Counted from the stretch's first letter, positions 10,999 to 22,883 are shown. The stretch is DNA of 64,000 nt from Euleptes europaea (GCF_029931775.1 NW_026612051.1:372001-436000); one strand, 5' to 3'. The notes: a model not told the origin generated them from the sequence alone. Made by a program: numbers and translations.

Positions 10999-11749
10999 GG
11001 GATTTTTAACTGCACAAGGCAATTGCCTGGTTTGGGTCTTTTTACCCTGGCTGGCTCAGACAAGCTTCACTGGTTTTATTTTGTGCCACGTGCATCTGTT
11101 TGTGCAAGCTAGTCAGATGCTTTTCACCTTTGCTTTTGCATTGCTCTACTCCTGCACTGATTTTTATGCTAATTGCAGTAATATTTACACTGTTCTCTTT
11201 TAAGCCATTGACCAACAGGTTCCAGTTCTAAAGGTAACCTATTCAATCAAGTTTAAAATTCTGCCAGGATGTTTACACACCTCATACTTGTCCACTGTTA
11301 AGGCAATGCCATTCTTGCGATAAAGGAGACATTGCTATGGGGACCAATGCAAAAAGAAGGGTATTTCAAGTTCTTCCATTTAATATTTTTAATTACCAGA
11401 GTAGTAACAGTGGTTAGTGCATCTGATCTATCCTAGGGTTAATGGGGAAAGGTGAAAGGGATTAAGGGTGGATGTGTGTGGTTCAACAGCTACCCCAAAG
11501 AGGTGATCTGACCCTCCTACTCTTGAAGGTAAGCAGAAGTAGCCATTTGAAATAAGGTACAGTAAAGAAATGCTCAGAATCCAGCAAAAGCCGCAAACCA
11601 TAAAATGGAGACTATAATGGTTGATATGTACAACACCTGAGTCAAATGCCGATTGCTGAAGAAGACTTATATAGGTACTGTATCTCTGTTTTATAACAAG
11701 GACAAAGACTAAACTGTTACTTTAAAATAAATTGCATTTACATGCCTAC
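10999..11749 (-). other. Intron downstream of the exon at 14170
   Basis: Non-coding sequence beyond the splice donor of the exon ending at 11750. No repeat or gene was recognised. In-frame read-through of the donor would add three residues (VGM) before a stop. Confidence 0.5.
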
Positions 11750-14170
11750 CTGACTTCTTGCTGATTCTTCAACAATGATGGCTGAATCACCTGTTATTAA
11801 CAAAGGATCTGGTTTATCGCAAGCCTGCTGTGGTGTCAGAGTATTTGTGCAGTTTCCAATTGGAAAAAGAATCTGGCTTTTCCGAGAGCCTGAAGTTAAT
11901 GAAACCTCATGGCAATAGGAACGAAGAAAGGCTCGAACTCCATCGATCCCAACAAACTGTGAGACGGGAACACCAGTGAAATTCATACTCCCAGAATCAC
12001 ACAACTGAGAATTCCTCCATCTGCGTAGTCTGAGTGCCATCATCACAAGTAGGAAAGTGAAAAACAAGCAGGAGACAAAAGCCACAGCGACCACCAGGTA
12101 GAAGGTGAGATCTGACTGCGGGTCTGCAGGAACTGAGATGCTGCTAATATCAGAGAGGCTTTCAGGGATGCTGTCGGCCAGCACCACAGTGACCGTGACG
12201 GAGGCAGAGAGAGGGGGCTGCCCGTTGTCCTTCACTAAAACCACCAGGTTTTGCTTGAGAGTATCCTTGTCCAGAAAGAAACGGGCTGTCCTGATCTCTC
12301 CAGTATGGAGCCCAATGGTGAAGAGCCCTGGCTCTGTGGCCTTGAGTAACTGATAGGAGAGCCAGGCATTTTGGCCAGAGTCTGCATCCACTGCCACCAC
12401 CTTAGTGACCAGATATCCAGGCTCAGAGGAGCGGGGAGCTAGCTCTACTCCAGTGGAGCCATCAGTGGGAGCGGAAGGGTACAAGATTTGAGGAAAGTTG
12501 TCATTCTGATCTAAAATTAAGAGAGTCACTGAGACATTGGAGCTGAGTGGTGGGGAGCCTCCATCTTGGGCCTTGACCAGAAACTGAATTTCTCTGAACT
12601 CTTCATAATCAAAGGAGTTTAAGGCATAAATAATCCCAGTTTCACAATTAATGGACAGGTGTGTTGAAAGAATGGACTTCTTGTTTCCTTCAATTATTGA
12701 ATAAGTAATTCTGGAATTTTCTTCCCAGTCTGGATCATTTGCTGTTAAAGAAAATATCGAGGCTCCTCTTGGATTATTCTCTAGGAAATAAGACATGTAG
12801 GACGATTCTGTAAATACAGGAGCGTTGTCATTTCTGTCTAGAATCTGAAGTGAGATAAGAGCAGTCGTAGAAAGCGATGGCGTCCCGTTATCAGCAGCAG
12901 TAATGATGATGTTGTAGTTTGCTACCCTCTCCCTGTCAAGGTTGTCATATGTCACTAAACTATAAAAGTGGTTAACAGATTTCTTTAGCTGGAAAGGCAG
13001 TTCACTTGGAATTGAGCATATGACCTCACCATTGACTCCCGAATCTCGATCTTGTACATTTAAAAGAGCAATCACAGTGCCTACTGGAGAGTTTTCAGGT
13101 ATGGTATTGATTAAAAAGTTGATTGCTAATTCAGGGGCATTGTCATTCAGATCCATAACCTCGACCACAACTTGTGCCCAGTCACTAAGCCCTCCCCCAT
13201 CCTCAGCATTCACCTCAAAGTCATATAATGAAGACTCCTCATAATCAAGGTTGCCTGCAAGCATTATGATACCGGTTGTTGAGTTTAAAAGAAACATTTT
13301 AGAATCTTCCTCTGTGATTTTTTTGAATGAGTATTTTATCTCTCCGTTGATTCCTTCATCTACATCAGTGGCTCTTAAAGTTGCTACGGTGGACCCTTTA
13401 GGAATGTTTTCCTTGACCTTAACTTTGTAGGATGGCTGGCTGAAAACTGGCACATTGTCATTTGCGTCCAGAACGATAACTTGGATTTGAGTAGTGCCAG
13501 ATCTCACTGGATCACCTCCATCAGTAGCTGTGAGGATTAGGTCATGAACTGGTTGCTCTTCCCTGTCTAGACTTTTTTCCAACACCAGTTTGACGTTTCT
13601 AGCACCAGTTTCTCTTGTTTGTACATCTAAAGAAAAATGGCTGCTGCCCATGAGATGGTAGCTCTGTATAGAATTTATGCCCAGATCTGGATCTTGACCT
13701 TCAGGAAGAGGAAACTGGGACCCTAGCATAGATGACTCACTAATTTTCAGTTTCTGTTTCCCTGATGGGAACTGCGGAGCATTATCATTTATGTCAATAA
13801 TTTTCACTTCAACTCCATAGATCTCTAACTTACTCTCAATAATAACCTGTAAATTTAACATGCACTCCTCTGCCTTTCCACAAATTTCCTCTCTGTTTAT
13901 TCTCTCAGAGGTTTGTAAATGGCCAGTGATGACATTTAAAGTAAAATATTGACGCGTACCTATACGGGAGACAATCCGGAATCCGTGTTCTGAAAGATCC
14001 TTTCCATCCATTCCTAGATCCTTTGCAACATTCCCCACAAAGGAGCCTTTCTGCAGCTCTTCAGGAATGGAATAGCGAATCTGCCCAGAAACTGCTTTCC
14101 AAATGAACACCATGATAAAGCATTGCAGAATTCCTTCTTTATTCTTCCACAGCCTTTGAGTTTCTTCCAT
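11750..14170 (-). CDS. PCDHGA: Protocadherin gamma-A-type variable exon, complete
   Basis: 807 codons from ATG 14170 to a phase-0 donor (tcag/gtaggc, last exon base 11750). Signal peptide about 1-29 (cut before QIRYSIPEE). EC1-EC6 follow, with linkers DINDNAPQF, DANDNVPVF, DLNDNAPEL, DRNDNAPVF and DQNDNFPQI. The membrane span is at about 692-717 (LTFYLVVAVAFVSCLFF...). The cytoplasmic piece carries SQFVGIDGVRAFLRSYC and RKSQILFPIGNCTNTL, the gamma-A hallmark. Cys97-x5-Cys103 is the clustered-family EC1 loop. Oddity: the EC1 calcium motif reads RINRE, not the RIDRE/DRE found in all other copies here. EC6 and the membrane span are nearly identical to the neighbouring gamma-A exons. It is expected to be spliced to constant exons outside the window. 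Confidence 0.96.
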
Positions 14171-14344
14171 TTCTTGGCAGGTTAAAAAACACAGATTCTA
14201 GCACAAAAGCTTTTGTATTTGCAACTAATTTTTGCTTCAAAGCAAGTGTAACCTTGTTTCATTCCCTGAAACGTCTGTGGAAGTCTGATCTGTTGTATGT
14301 TGTACTTACCTATTAAAGAATTGCAAGACTGTTAGCTAAAATCA

Positions 14345-14385
14345 AGTTGGTGAACAGCGGCACCCAGAGTATCAGCTAAAAACTG
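14345..14385 (-). promoter_or_regulatory. CSE-like promoter element of the exon at 14170
   Basis: ttggtgaacagcggcaccca followed by gagtatcagc lies about 180 bp before the ATG. It aligns base for base with the motif upstream of the other gamma-A exons (core aacagcg-c-cccagag). Inferred CTCF/CSE site. Confidence 0.8.
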
Positions 14386-14504
14386 CAGATGGTTTTTTGC
14401 TTTAATGGCAATTTCACAATGCCATTCTAAAATTCTTCTTTAGATTTTGGGCATGGGCAAGTCTCTGAACTTTTATGGGGGCCTTTGTCCCTAGGTTTCC
14501 CTGA

Positions 14505-14725
14505 AGACACCTGTTATTAACAAAGGATCTGTTTGATCACAAGCCTGTTGTGGTGTCAAGAGTATTTGTACAGCTTCCATTGGAAAAAATAATCTGGCTT
14601 TTTTGCAAGCCTGAAATTAATGAAACCTCATGGCAAAAAGAATGAAGAAATGATTGAACCTCATCAATTCCCATGAACTGTGACACTGAGACACAGTTCA
14701 CAGTTTCCTCCTGTACCATGAGTAA
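14505..14725 (-). pseudogene. Protocadherin gamma-A cytoplasmic-end fragment
   Basis: The minus strand encodes VSQFMGIDEVQSFLHSFC, HEVSLISGLQKSQIIF and SNGSCTNTL, clearly the cytoplasmic end of a gamma-A variable exon. + strand stretches such as cacctgttattaacaaagga are shared with the 3' end of the exon at 11750-14170. About 210 bp only: no EC repeats and no membrane span follow on the upstream side. It lies just upstream of the promoter element at 14345. It is a duplicated or deletion-derived remnant, not a functional exon. Confidence 0.85.
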
Positions 14726-15356
14726 CTTCTAGAAACAACAAACCCACCTGCTTTTATAGTTCTTAAACTCTTAGACTGAGTTAGATTTGAAGCCAGAAGT
14801 TACATTTAAACATATGGCAGCACAATGCAGAATTGACCTAACATTGGTAGTCTTTTATGTATTTTCATCCCACTTTATGTACTGATACTGATGTGATAAA
14901 ATGTTCTTAAATCCAAGTATAGCCCTTCTACAAGCACAGCTCTATATGCACAGGAGTATTCTTGATGGGGAGGGTATAGCAATATTTCTTTAAAAGTCCA
15001 TGCATGGAGTAACACAATTGAAGAAGGAAGGAGTATTGCAGCTAGGGACTACATTGGCCCTATAACATTAAAGCTTTGATTTAAAATGTATACCACTTTA
15101 CATTCAGATACCGTAACTGAATTAAGTTACAGATCAGTGATTATCTAAATATGTCTCAAATAGGTTACATAACTTTATTGTGATAAAATCTCAATTATAT
15201 ATGTGATTAAAATACTGAAAAAATACAAATACCAGTAACTACAAGCACAGCAAACACACACATCAAATCAATACCCAGCAATCACAGGCAAACCAAAGCA
15301 AAATGTCTTTTAAACATAATAGCAAAATCCAACAAAGAGCCACAGCAGTTTGGGTG
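14726..15356. other. Gene-free interval
   Basis: AT-rich non-coding DNA. No gene or recognisable repeat. Confidence 0.4.
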
Positions 15357-15370
15357 AATAATCATACCAA

Positions 15371-15585
15371 CGGTTCTTGTAGGTTATCCGGGCTGTGTGA
15401 CCGTGGTCTTGGTATTTTCTTTCCTGACGTTTCGCCAGCAGCTGTGTTACACATCAGTGTTACTCCTCTGAAGATGCCTGCCACAGCTGCTGGCGAAACG
15501 TCAGGAAAGAAAATACCAAGACCACAGTCACACAGCCCGGATAACCTACAAGAACCGATGAACTCTGACCGTGAAAGCCTTCGAC
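15371..15585. mobile_element. Fold-back repeat with 14-bp target duplication, possibly Penelope-derived
   Basis: Two arms of about 70 bp are inverted: ggttcttgtaggttatccgg at 15372 is repeated in reverse complement ending near 15557. Each arm also carries cctgacgtttcgccagcagc or its complement. The element is bracketed by a perfect 14-bp direct repeat, aataatcataccaa, at 15357-15370 and 15586-15599. Such a long duplication suggests target-primed retroposition rather than a cut-and-paste MITE. The + strand loop and second arm contain a hammerhead-like series (ctgaaga ... ggcgaaac gtc). A Penelope-like origin is an inference. Confidence 0.65.
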
Positions 15586-15599
15586 AATAATCATACCAA

Positions 15600-16612
15600 C
15601 TTTCCAGACATAATAATGCAAACTCAAAGTGAATAAATAAGCAATGCAAACAATGCAAACTCAAAATGAATCAACTAAGGGGGAAGTTTTAAGTATTCTC
15701 CCAAAACTCAAGAAGGACAATACCAATACTGGTGGGACTATGCACCCCAACCTCAAATCCTTCCCTCCACATGGGAGATATAATACGATGCTTGTGGAAA
15801 GGTGTTAGTTGCAGCCTTTAGGTGAAGGTGCATTCTGCAATTTTATTATGGTTAATTAAAAGCAATCATTTTACATAACCAGTTGGGTATCGATATTGGG
15901 TGATTTTGGTGGTCTTTTGTATCTATCCTCTGTCAACAAAACAGAGTTCTGTGATACCTACTGGACAGCATGGTCCTGGTCAGCAGATTCAACTCCAGGT
16001 CTCAATTAACATTGATCGCTTGAAGTAACTTGTTCCATTTAGTTCATCAAAACTCAGGTATGGCTTACTTTTTAAAATAGTGCCACATTTTAATTCATAA
16101 GAAACTCAATGGATAACAGTTTCAGAGGGTTACCCTCAATGGATTATACAACACATATTAACATTGTAAGCATAAACTGTCCCTCTCAAACTTCAAGGTT
16201 CATTATAAGAGAGTCCTTAGAGTTTTTCAGATATTTCAAAGTACCTTGATCAAACATGAAACCTTGACTTTCTTCTTGATTCCTGAATGCTCTGCCAAAC
16301 ACCAAGTCATTGCAAAACCCTGGTCTATATCTGACTCTCATCTCTTACACCCACTGTAAGATGGCTTATACCAACACAGACTATCAACTTCTGTTCTCTA
16401 GACTTCTTACACTTCCAATTATCTCATCTCATTTCCCTTCTCTCAAAGTCAGGTTGTAAGCTCACTTTCCTGTTTATTGAAAACATTTATATCTGGCCTT
16501 ATCTCTTCAGATTCAGTGTAGCTAACCATGCAAAACTAGGCTACATTGCACTGACTGTTGAAGGAGCAACCTGCCTTTTTTGCTTATGTTTCTCCGTAAT
16601 ATATGAAAATAT
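15600..16612. other. Gene-free interval
   Basis: Non-coding DNA between the fold-back repeat and a SINE. No gene or repeat family was identified with confidence. Confidence 0.4.
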
Positions 16613-16779
16613 ATATGAACATTTGAAGCTGCCTTATACCAACACAGACCATCAGCTCTCCAACATCTCATGTGAATTTTTTCCTGCCCCACTACCTGAT
16701 ACATTTGTAATTGTAGATGGTGGGGATTGAACGTGGAATCTTCTATATGCGCAACAGGCTAGAGAGCTGAGCTGAGCAC
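16613..16779 (-). mobile_element. tRNA-related SINE, truncated
   Basis: The + strand starts atatgaacatttgaagctgc, followed by cttataccaacacagaccat. It ends with a tRNA-like reversed promoter, ggtggggattgaacgtggaa. Read on the minus strand, box B (gttcaatcccc) precedes a body ending in gcagcttcaaatgttcat. It differs from the SINE family at 2176 and is degenerate. Confidence 0.6.
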
Positions 16780-18119
16780 TGAAATTTCAGAATAAACTGC
16801 TCTAAAAATCACAAAATTTGGGTCACTGAGGGAGCCAAAGTCTTAATATACATATAAATACACATTTAATATACACATATAAATATACAAAGGCACTGAG
16901 GACTTACAGTACCATTGTTTAACTCTGTTAAAAATAAAGATATTTTCCTGGTAACTGCATCCCCTATAACAGAGGTGTACAATGTATGTCCTGGGTATGC
17001 CCACCAACACATTTTGGTGTGGCCCATGGATCCCACTGCCATTTCAGGTGGCTCAGCAGGGGTTGCTGGACACCAAGCCCCTATCTGGCTACGACTTCAA
17101 GCAAGGCCAATTCAGTGGTGTCAGGGTCGCTGGATGCCAGTGAAGCAGTGTCAGAAGAGATAGCTGGCAGTTCCCAAGCAAGCTGCCAAGAGACACAGAC
17201 TCCTTGGGTGATTGTCAAGGCGAACCCTCCGATTCCTATACTCTTACTAGAGTTCCAGTTCTTATGAAAGCCTGGCAGCTCCAATGATTGGCGTGTCATG
17301 CAATGCTTTATATAAATAGGACTAGGAAATGGCCAATAAGGACATGCTGTGCCTCCCACAGCCAAGTGGGGGCAGAGAGGAAGAGGGTCGTGGCAGGAGC
17401 ATTGGGTGTGAGAAAGGAAGGGCAGAGGAGGCCTCATCAGTTGGAACACCCAACAAATGGAAAGGGGGGGAGAGGTCAACACATGATGAAGTGGTGTCAC
17501 AACAGCTGACCCTCAACTCTCCCACCTCACCCCATTCTTTTCTGCCTCTCAGTCATCTTCCCCAGCTTCGACCAGGTATCTGCTCCACTCTCCCATTCCA
17601 GGTTTGCCTTTGGCAGCCCTTTGTACTCTCTATTTTTCAGAGAAACAAGGGAAAGGGAAGGAACAACCTACCCAATGAGAATGAGCAGCGAAAGCACAGA
17701 GGTAGAGGTGGGATTGTTGGGAAGGTGATTCCGCTATCAGCATGGTTCAGGGACTGGATTCTCCAGGAGCTCAGATAAGGACTATGCTTCAGGATAGGAA
17801 AAGTACTTCAAGCTTGAATGTTCCTTTCTTCTGGTAGGAATGGGACCAAGGTCCCAGACACTCCCCTTGATCTGATTCCAATTGTGTTGAGAGCTGCCTC
17901 GTTTTACAAGGCTTTGGGAGTACTTGGCTTCTTCCTCTCTCTGGCCCAGCTTCTGACTGTGATATGCCTAAACCTAATCATTACTTTCTGGCAGTAAGAT
18001 GACAAAAAATTGTCATGTTTAAATGTTACCCAATTCCCAGCATCCCAAGTTCTGAGACTCATGTGGGACAGATTGCTAATGTAATGGGTCAGGACCTGAT
18101 GATGTCATATGTTTCCACA
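16780..18119. other. Gene-free interval with a GC-richer block
   Basis: Between about 16970 and 17770 the composition changes to GC-rich with CpGs, and there is a TATA-like ctttatataaatagg near 17310. Open frames of up to ~150 codons occur on both strands but resemble nothing and overlap each other. This is probably an unclassified repeat; no gene is supported. Confidence 0.35.
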
Positions 18120-18297
18120 TAGGGTTGCCAGCTCCGGGTTGGGAAATACCTGGAGATTTTTGGGTGGAGCCTGAGGAAGACATGGTTTGGGGAGGGACCT
18201 CACCAGGTCTATTTTCTCCAGGTGAACTGATCTATGTCTCCTGGAGATCAGTTGTAATAGCAGATCTCCAGCCACCACCTGGAGGTTGGCAACCCTA
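18120..18297. mobile_element. hAT-type MITE
   Basis: Terminal inverted repeats tagggttgcca...tggcaacccta flank a 178-bp non-coding body. Eight-base flanks tttccaca and attccaca (one mismatch) give the 8-bp target duplication of hAT elements. A member of the family seen at least eight times in this window. Confidence 0.8.
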
Positions 18298-18703
18298 ATT
18301 CCACAATATAGCCTGCTTAGTTCCAATCAAAATTGATTCTGGTCCATATAACTGTCTGAGTTGTGCAGTCCTGCACTATAAGTTATAATTCAAAATGGCA
18401 CTGCAAACTGATATGAATGAAGGTAAAGGAGGCAGCATTATTTTCCAGATGATCAAGATAAGAAAATGATCCTACTGTTACAGTACATTTACACAAATGG
18501 AAGTGTCTGCATAAGACTCCAGTTCTACTTAAGGCTTCTAATAACAGATAAATTACTACACCATAAATTGTAATTATAAAAGTCCACAAAGAAAATAACA
18601 GATGTACAAATGTTTTCTTAGAGAAGTCTTGGGTAGAAATTCACCAGTGAAAAACAAAGAGATGATTTTTCAGTTTTCAGTAATTAGACAAAGCATAACT
18701 CAC
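18298..18703 (-). other. Intron downstream of the exon at 21118
   Basis: Non-coding DNA between the MITE and the splice donor. Nothing else recognised. Confidence 0.5.
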
Positions 18704-21118
18704 CTGTCCAAAGGCTTGCCCTTCTTGGTTCGTATTTGAATCTTCTGCAGCAAAGAAAGTTTCCGGTTTATTAGAATCCTGCTGAGCTCTCAGGGTGTTC
18801 GTACAGCTTTCAATGGGAAAGAGAACCTGACTCTTTCGAGAGCCTGAAGTTAATGAAACCTCATGGCAATAGGAGTGAAGAAAGGCTTGAACTCCATCAA
18901 TCCCCACAAACTGTGAAACTGGAACTCCGCTGAAATTCATACTCCCAGAAGCACACAACTGAGAAGTTCTCCATTTGTGAAGTCTGAGTGCCAACAACAC
19001 CAGAAGGAAGGTGAAAAACAAGCAGGAGACAAAAGCCACAGCAACCACCAGGTAGAAGGTGAGATCTGACTGCGGGTCTGCAGGAGCTGAGATGCTGCTA
19101 ATATCAGAGAGGCTTTCAGGGATGCTGTCGGCCAGCACCACAGTGACCATGACGGAGGCAGAGAGAGGGGACTGCCCGTTGTCCTTCACTAAAACCACCA
19201 GGCTTTGCTTGAGAGCATCCTTGTCTAGAAAGAAACGGGCTGTCCTGATCTCTCCAGTGTGGAGTCCTATGGTGAACAGCCCTGGTTCTGTGGCCTTCAG
19301 TAACTGATAGGAGAGCCAGGCGTTCTGACCAGAGTCTGCATCCACTGCCACCACCTTAGTGACCAGGTATCCAGGCTCAGAGGAGCGAGGGGCCAGCTCT
19401 ACTCCAGTGGAGCCATCACTGGGCAGAGAGGGATACAGGATTTGGGGTGAGTTGTCATTTTGATCTAAAATTAAGAGAGTCACTGAGACATTGGAGCTGA
19501 GTGGTGGGGAACCTCCATCTTGGGCCTTGACCAAGAAATTAATCTCCTGGAACTCTTCATAATCAAAGGAGCGGAGGGCATAGATGGCTCCAGTCTCAGA
19601 GTTTATTGAAAGGTAAGAGGAGAAAGGCCTCACCTGGTCTTGAATGATAGAATAAGTAATTCTGCTGTTCTCCTCCCAGTCTGGATCGTTTGCTTTTAAT
19701 GTGAAAACCGAAGTTCCGGCAGGTGTATTTTCTGTTATAGAGGATATGTAGGACTTCTCTTTAAAGGTGGGTGGGTTGTCATTTTTGTCTAATATTTTCA
19801 GGGGAATGATGGTCGTTGTGGAGAGAGGAGGGTTTCCTTGATCAGTTGCTATGACAGTCACATTGTAAGCTGATATTATTTCTCGGTCTAGGGCTTTGTC
19901 AGTCACCAAGCTGTAATAATTGTCAAAGGTTTTCTGTAAACGAAATGGCAGGTTCTCAGAGATGGAGCACCAGACCTTCCCGTTGTTGTCTGAATCCCTG
20001 TCTGTTACTCTTAACAGTGCAACTGCAGTTCCTTGAGGGGAATCTTCACTCACAGCATTGGTGAGAGACGTGACTGCAATCCCTGGTGCATTATCATTTA
20101 CGTCAACAACAGTCACCAAAATATTTGCACGGCCTGATAGACCTCTCCCATCACGGGCTTGGATCTCCATTTCATACATGGTATTCTCTTCAAAATCCAA
20201 GTTCTCTTTCACCCTGACTTCTCCAGTCTTGGAATCCAGATGGAATATATTTGAAGCTTTTTCTGATGCTTGCCTGAATGCATACGTTATCTCTGCATTT
20301 ATGCCTTCATCTGCATCAGTAGCATTAACTGTTACTAGCAGAGAATCTATAGGGATGTCCTCCATTGCAGTCACTTTATAAACAGATTGTGAAAAAACTG
20401 GTGCATTGTCATTTGCATCTTCAACAACAACCCTGATGTGTGCAGTTCCGGATTTCACAGGATCTCCTCCATCACTGGCTGTGAGGATTAAGTCATGGAA
20501 AGCTGCTTCTTCCCTGTCCAGAGACTTTTCTAGTATAAACTCAACATATTTGCCTCCATTTGCACCAGTTTGCACATCAAGAGTAAAATGTCCATTGGGG
20601 CTAAGTTGATAGGTCTGTAAAGAATTTCTTCCCAAGTCTGGGTCCTGTGCATCTGGTAGAAGGAATCGGGACCCTGTGGCTGTACTTTCTGGGATTTTTA
20701 ACTGTGTTGTCTCTACTTGGAAAGTTGGTGCATTGTCATTGATATCTTCAATTTCAATTTCAACTATGTAAACCTTCACTTGTTCCTGAACAAGAATCTC
20801 TAACTTTAACATGCAAGTTAAGAGCCGTCCACATATTGCTTCTCTGTCCACTCTCTCATGAATACACAAATGGCCATTTTGGAAATCAAGGGCAAAATAT
20901 TGTCTCCTACCTTCTGTAATAATCTGGACACCTCCATGCGAGAGTTGCTTCAAATCCATCGCCAAATCCTTTGCGATATTCCCCACAAAGGAGCCTTTCA
21001 GCAATTCCTCAGGAACTGAGTACCGGATCTGCCCAAAAACTGCTTGCAAAAGAGATCCCAGCACGAGAAAGAATAACTCTCTCATTGTAATATCTGATGG
21101 TATTTGTAGATTAGCCAT
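18704..21118 (-). CDS. PCDHGA: Protocadherin gamma-A-type variable exon, complete
   Basis: 805 codons from ATG 21118 to a phase-0 donor (ggacag/gtgagt, last exon base 18704). Signal peptide about 1-29 (MRELFFLVLGSLLQAVFG); Met12 is an alternative start. EC1 has CGRLLTC and RVDRE. Linkers are DINDNAPTF, DANDNAPVF, DVNDNAPGI, DKNDNPPTF and DQNDNSPQI. The membrane span (LTFYLVVAVAFVSCLFFTF) is at about residue 690, and the tail has SQFVGIDGVQAFLHSYC, HEVSLTSGSRKSQ and CTNTL. Length and order match mammalian gamma-A variable exons. EC1-EC4 are clearly diverged from the neighbours, as expected for isoform-specific recognition, while EC6 onward is nearly identical. Reading past the donor would add VSYALSNY then stop. 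Confidence 0.97.
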
Positions 21119-21357
21119 TTCAAACTGTGCAAGGCTTTACTACTCCTATCAATAAAGACTTATGTTTACCTTCTTTATTTCTACACACAGATGCTTAAAT
21201 TGAGCTCATTTCAAGGAAGAATGCATGCATTTAGGTCTTCCTTGTATAACCCTCCCAACAAAATCTTCCCTTTCGTTTCAGATCAGGAGAATACAAACCT
21301 TTTCTGTTTCTGTGTAGTAGTGGGTTATCTGGAATAATTCCTACAGACTTCTCTCCT

Positions 21358-21392
21358 GGTTGGTGAACAGCGACACCCAATGTCCCAACAAG
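21358..21392 (-). promoter_or_regulatory. CSE-like promoter element of the exon at 21118
   Basis: ttggtgaacagcgacaccca then atgtccc, about 245 bp before the ATG. Shares the conserved core with the other gamma-A promoters of the window; the 3' half (cagagt in the others) is altered here to caatgt. Confidence 0.78.
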
Positions 21393-22177
21393 TAAGTACA
21401 GAATTTTTAAAAATTACAACAATGTGGTTGATCTTGAGGTTTAAGAAACTATAGATTCCTTGCATCTTTTATAATAGCCATGAAAACAAAATGCAAGTTA
21501 AGCATTCATTTTAAAATTAAGGAAATATTTTGTTAAATGTATCAATTGCATTTTGAAATGCATTAACTCATCCCCAGTAAAATAAGAAACAAAATGAGTT
21601 TGTCTTAATTTTGTGTAACAGCTCTAAGTCAATAATACTAAGTCTCCAGAATGTTATAATATTTTATTCCCTCAAAACATGGGATTACCATGTACTTCTG
21701 TATTATCATTTAAATGTTTTCATCACCACAATCATGCCCATTTCTGGGATATATGTCTATGAATTTGTGCATACATTTGTCTGTTAAACTAGATGAAAAT
21801 TTCAACACAGATGCTGGAAGAAGGGCAAATTCTCTGAGAAATTCACTAGCTGCAGCAGAGTCTAGAGGAGCTAGTGGTCCCACCTGGGGGTGCACATTCC
21901 CATTTACCTCAGATACATCTAGGAAGTTCTAGGGGGAATTTCCAGAGCATCACCATGAATCTTCACATCAGCTGGATCAGGGAGAACATAATCAGTGGAT
22001 CTAATGACAATTTCCCTTTCTTAGTTCCTATCTAGACATCCCTTAACAAAGTGATAAAGAAGGAACATTTTTCAGAGTCAATACACATTTTAAAAAGTGA
22101 AATTGTGTGGTTTATTGTTTTGACTTGTCCCACTGGAAGAGGAGGATGAAGAGAGAGATGAGTGAGGTGTGTGTCAC

Positions 22178-22180
<3 letters not shown>
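21393..22180. other. Gene-free upstream interval
   Basis: AT-rich non-coding DNA upstream of the promoter at 21358. No gene or repeat recognised. Confidence 0.4.

Positions 22181-22210
<30 letters not shown>
22181..22210. repeat. (TG)n microsatellite
   Basis: About 14 uninterrupted tg units. Simple-sequence DNA, likely length-polymorphic. Confidence 0.9.
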
Positions 22211-22212
<2 letters not shown>

Positions 22213-22883
22213 TGTGAAGGTTCAGGCAGAAGTTTAACAGTTAATGTCTACATCTTTCAGTAGTACAAGTTTCCCAATATCACCTTGTTGAAACTACAGG
22301 GGTGCCCTATCCTTTCCTACAGCAGCACATTTTAGAAGTGGTCTTTCCTTATGCCCAAGATTATAAAGTAGCAGATAGAAATCTCAATAAACCTGAAGAC
22401 GTGATACTGAAATGCTAAATAAAAAATGTTTCTGGCAATAAATCATTTTTTTTGTACTGAGTGCTATTCAGATGAAACTTCGAGACGATGAAATATATAT
22501 GAACAGGTATGTCAAGCTGTGTGATCTTATGTCTGCCATCCCATGCACACTTTTGGTCCTTCACCTCAATAAGCAAAAAGACAGATCTTATGGTTAAACT
22601 AATGTTTATTAATTTTTAGAAGCTGAACTGCAACTGGCAAACTCCATACCTCCACCAGTTAGCGGAGACATTGTGCCCCAAGGGCTTGCCAGCATATGGG
22701 CAATCCACCCTGGCGCCAAGCCTGGGCGGTAATCAAACAGCTCGTCACTGATCCTTGCTTGTACCACCAATATTGCGGCAAGAGATGCTGCGATTCAAGG
22801 CCACTCCCTTTACACTCGACAGCATGTGGGTCCAGGAATTGATTACATGCACTGAGAGAGTTCCCTCCCCACGCACCTGGATT

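Noticed and set aside
12105-12353. Repeated ~82-codon + strand frames opposite EC6 (also 19059, 24574, 29967)
   Set aside because: They recur because EC6 DNA is nearly identical between paralogues. They are antisense shadows of the conserved exon segment, not genes.
17329-17778. 149-codon + strand frame
   Set aside because: Low-complexity, basic and proline/serine-rich translation of a GC-rich block. No domain, and an overlapping antisense frame of similar length.
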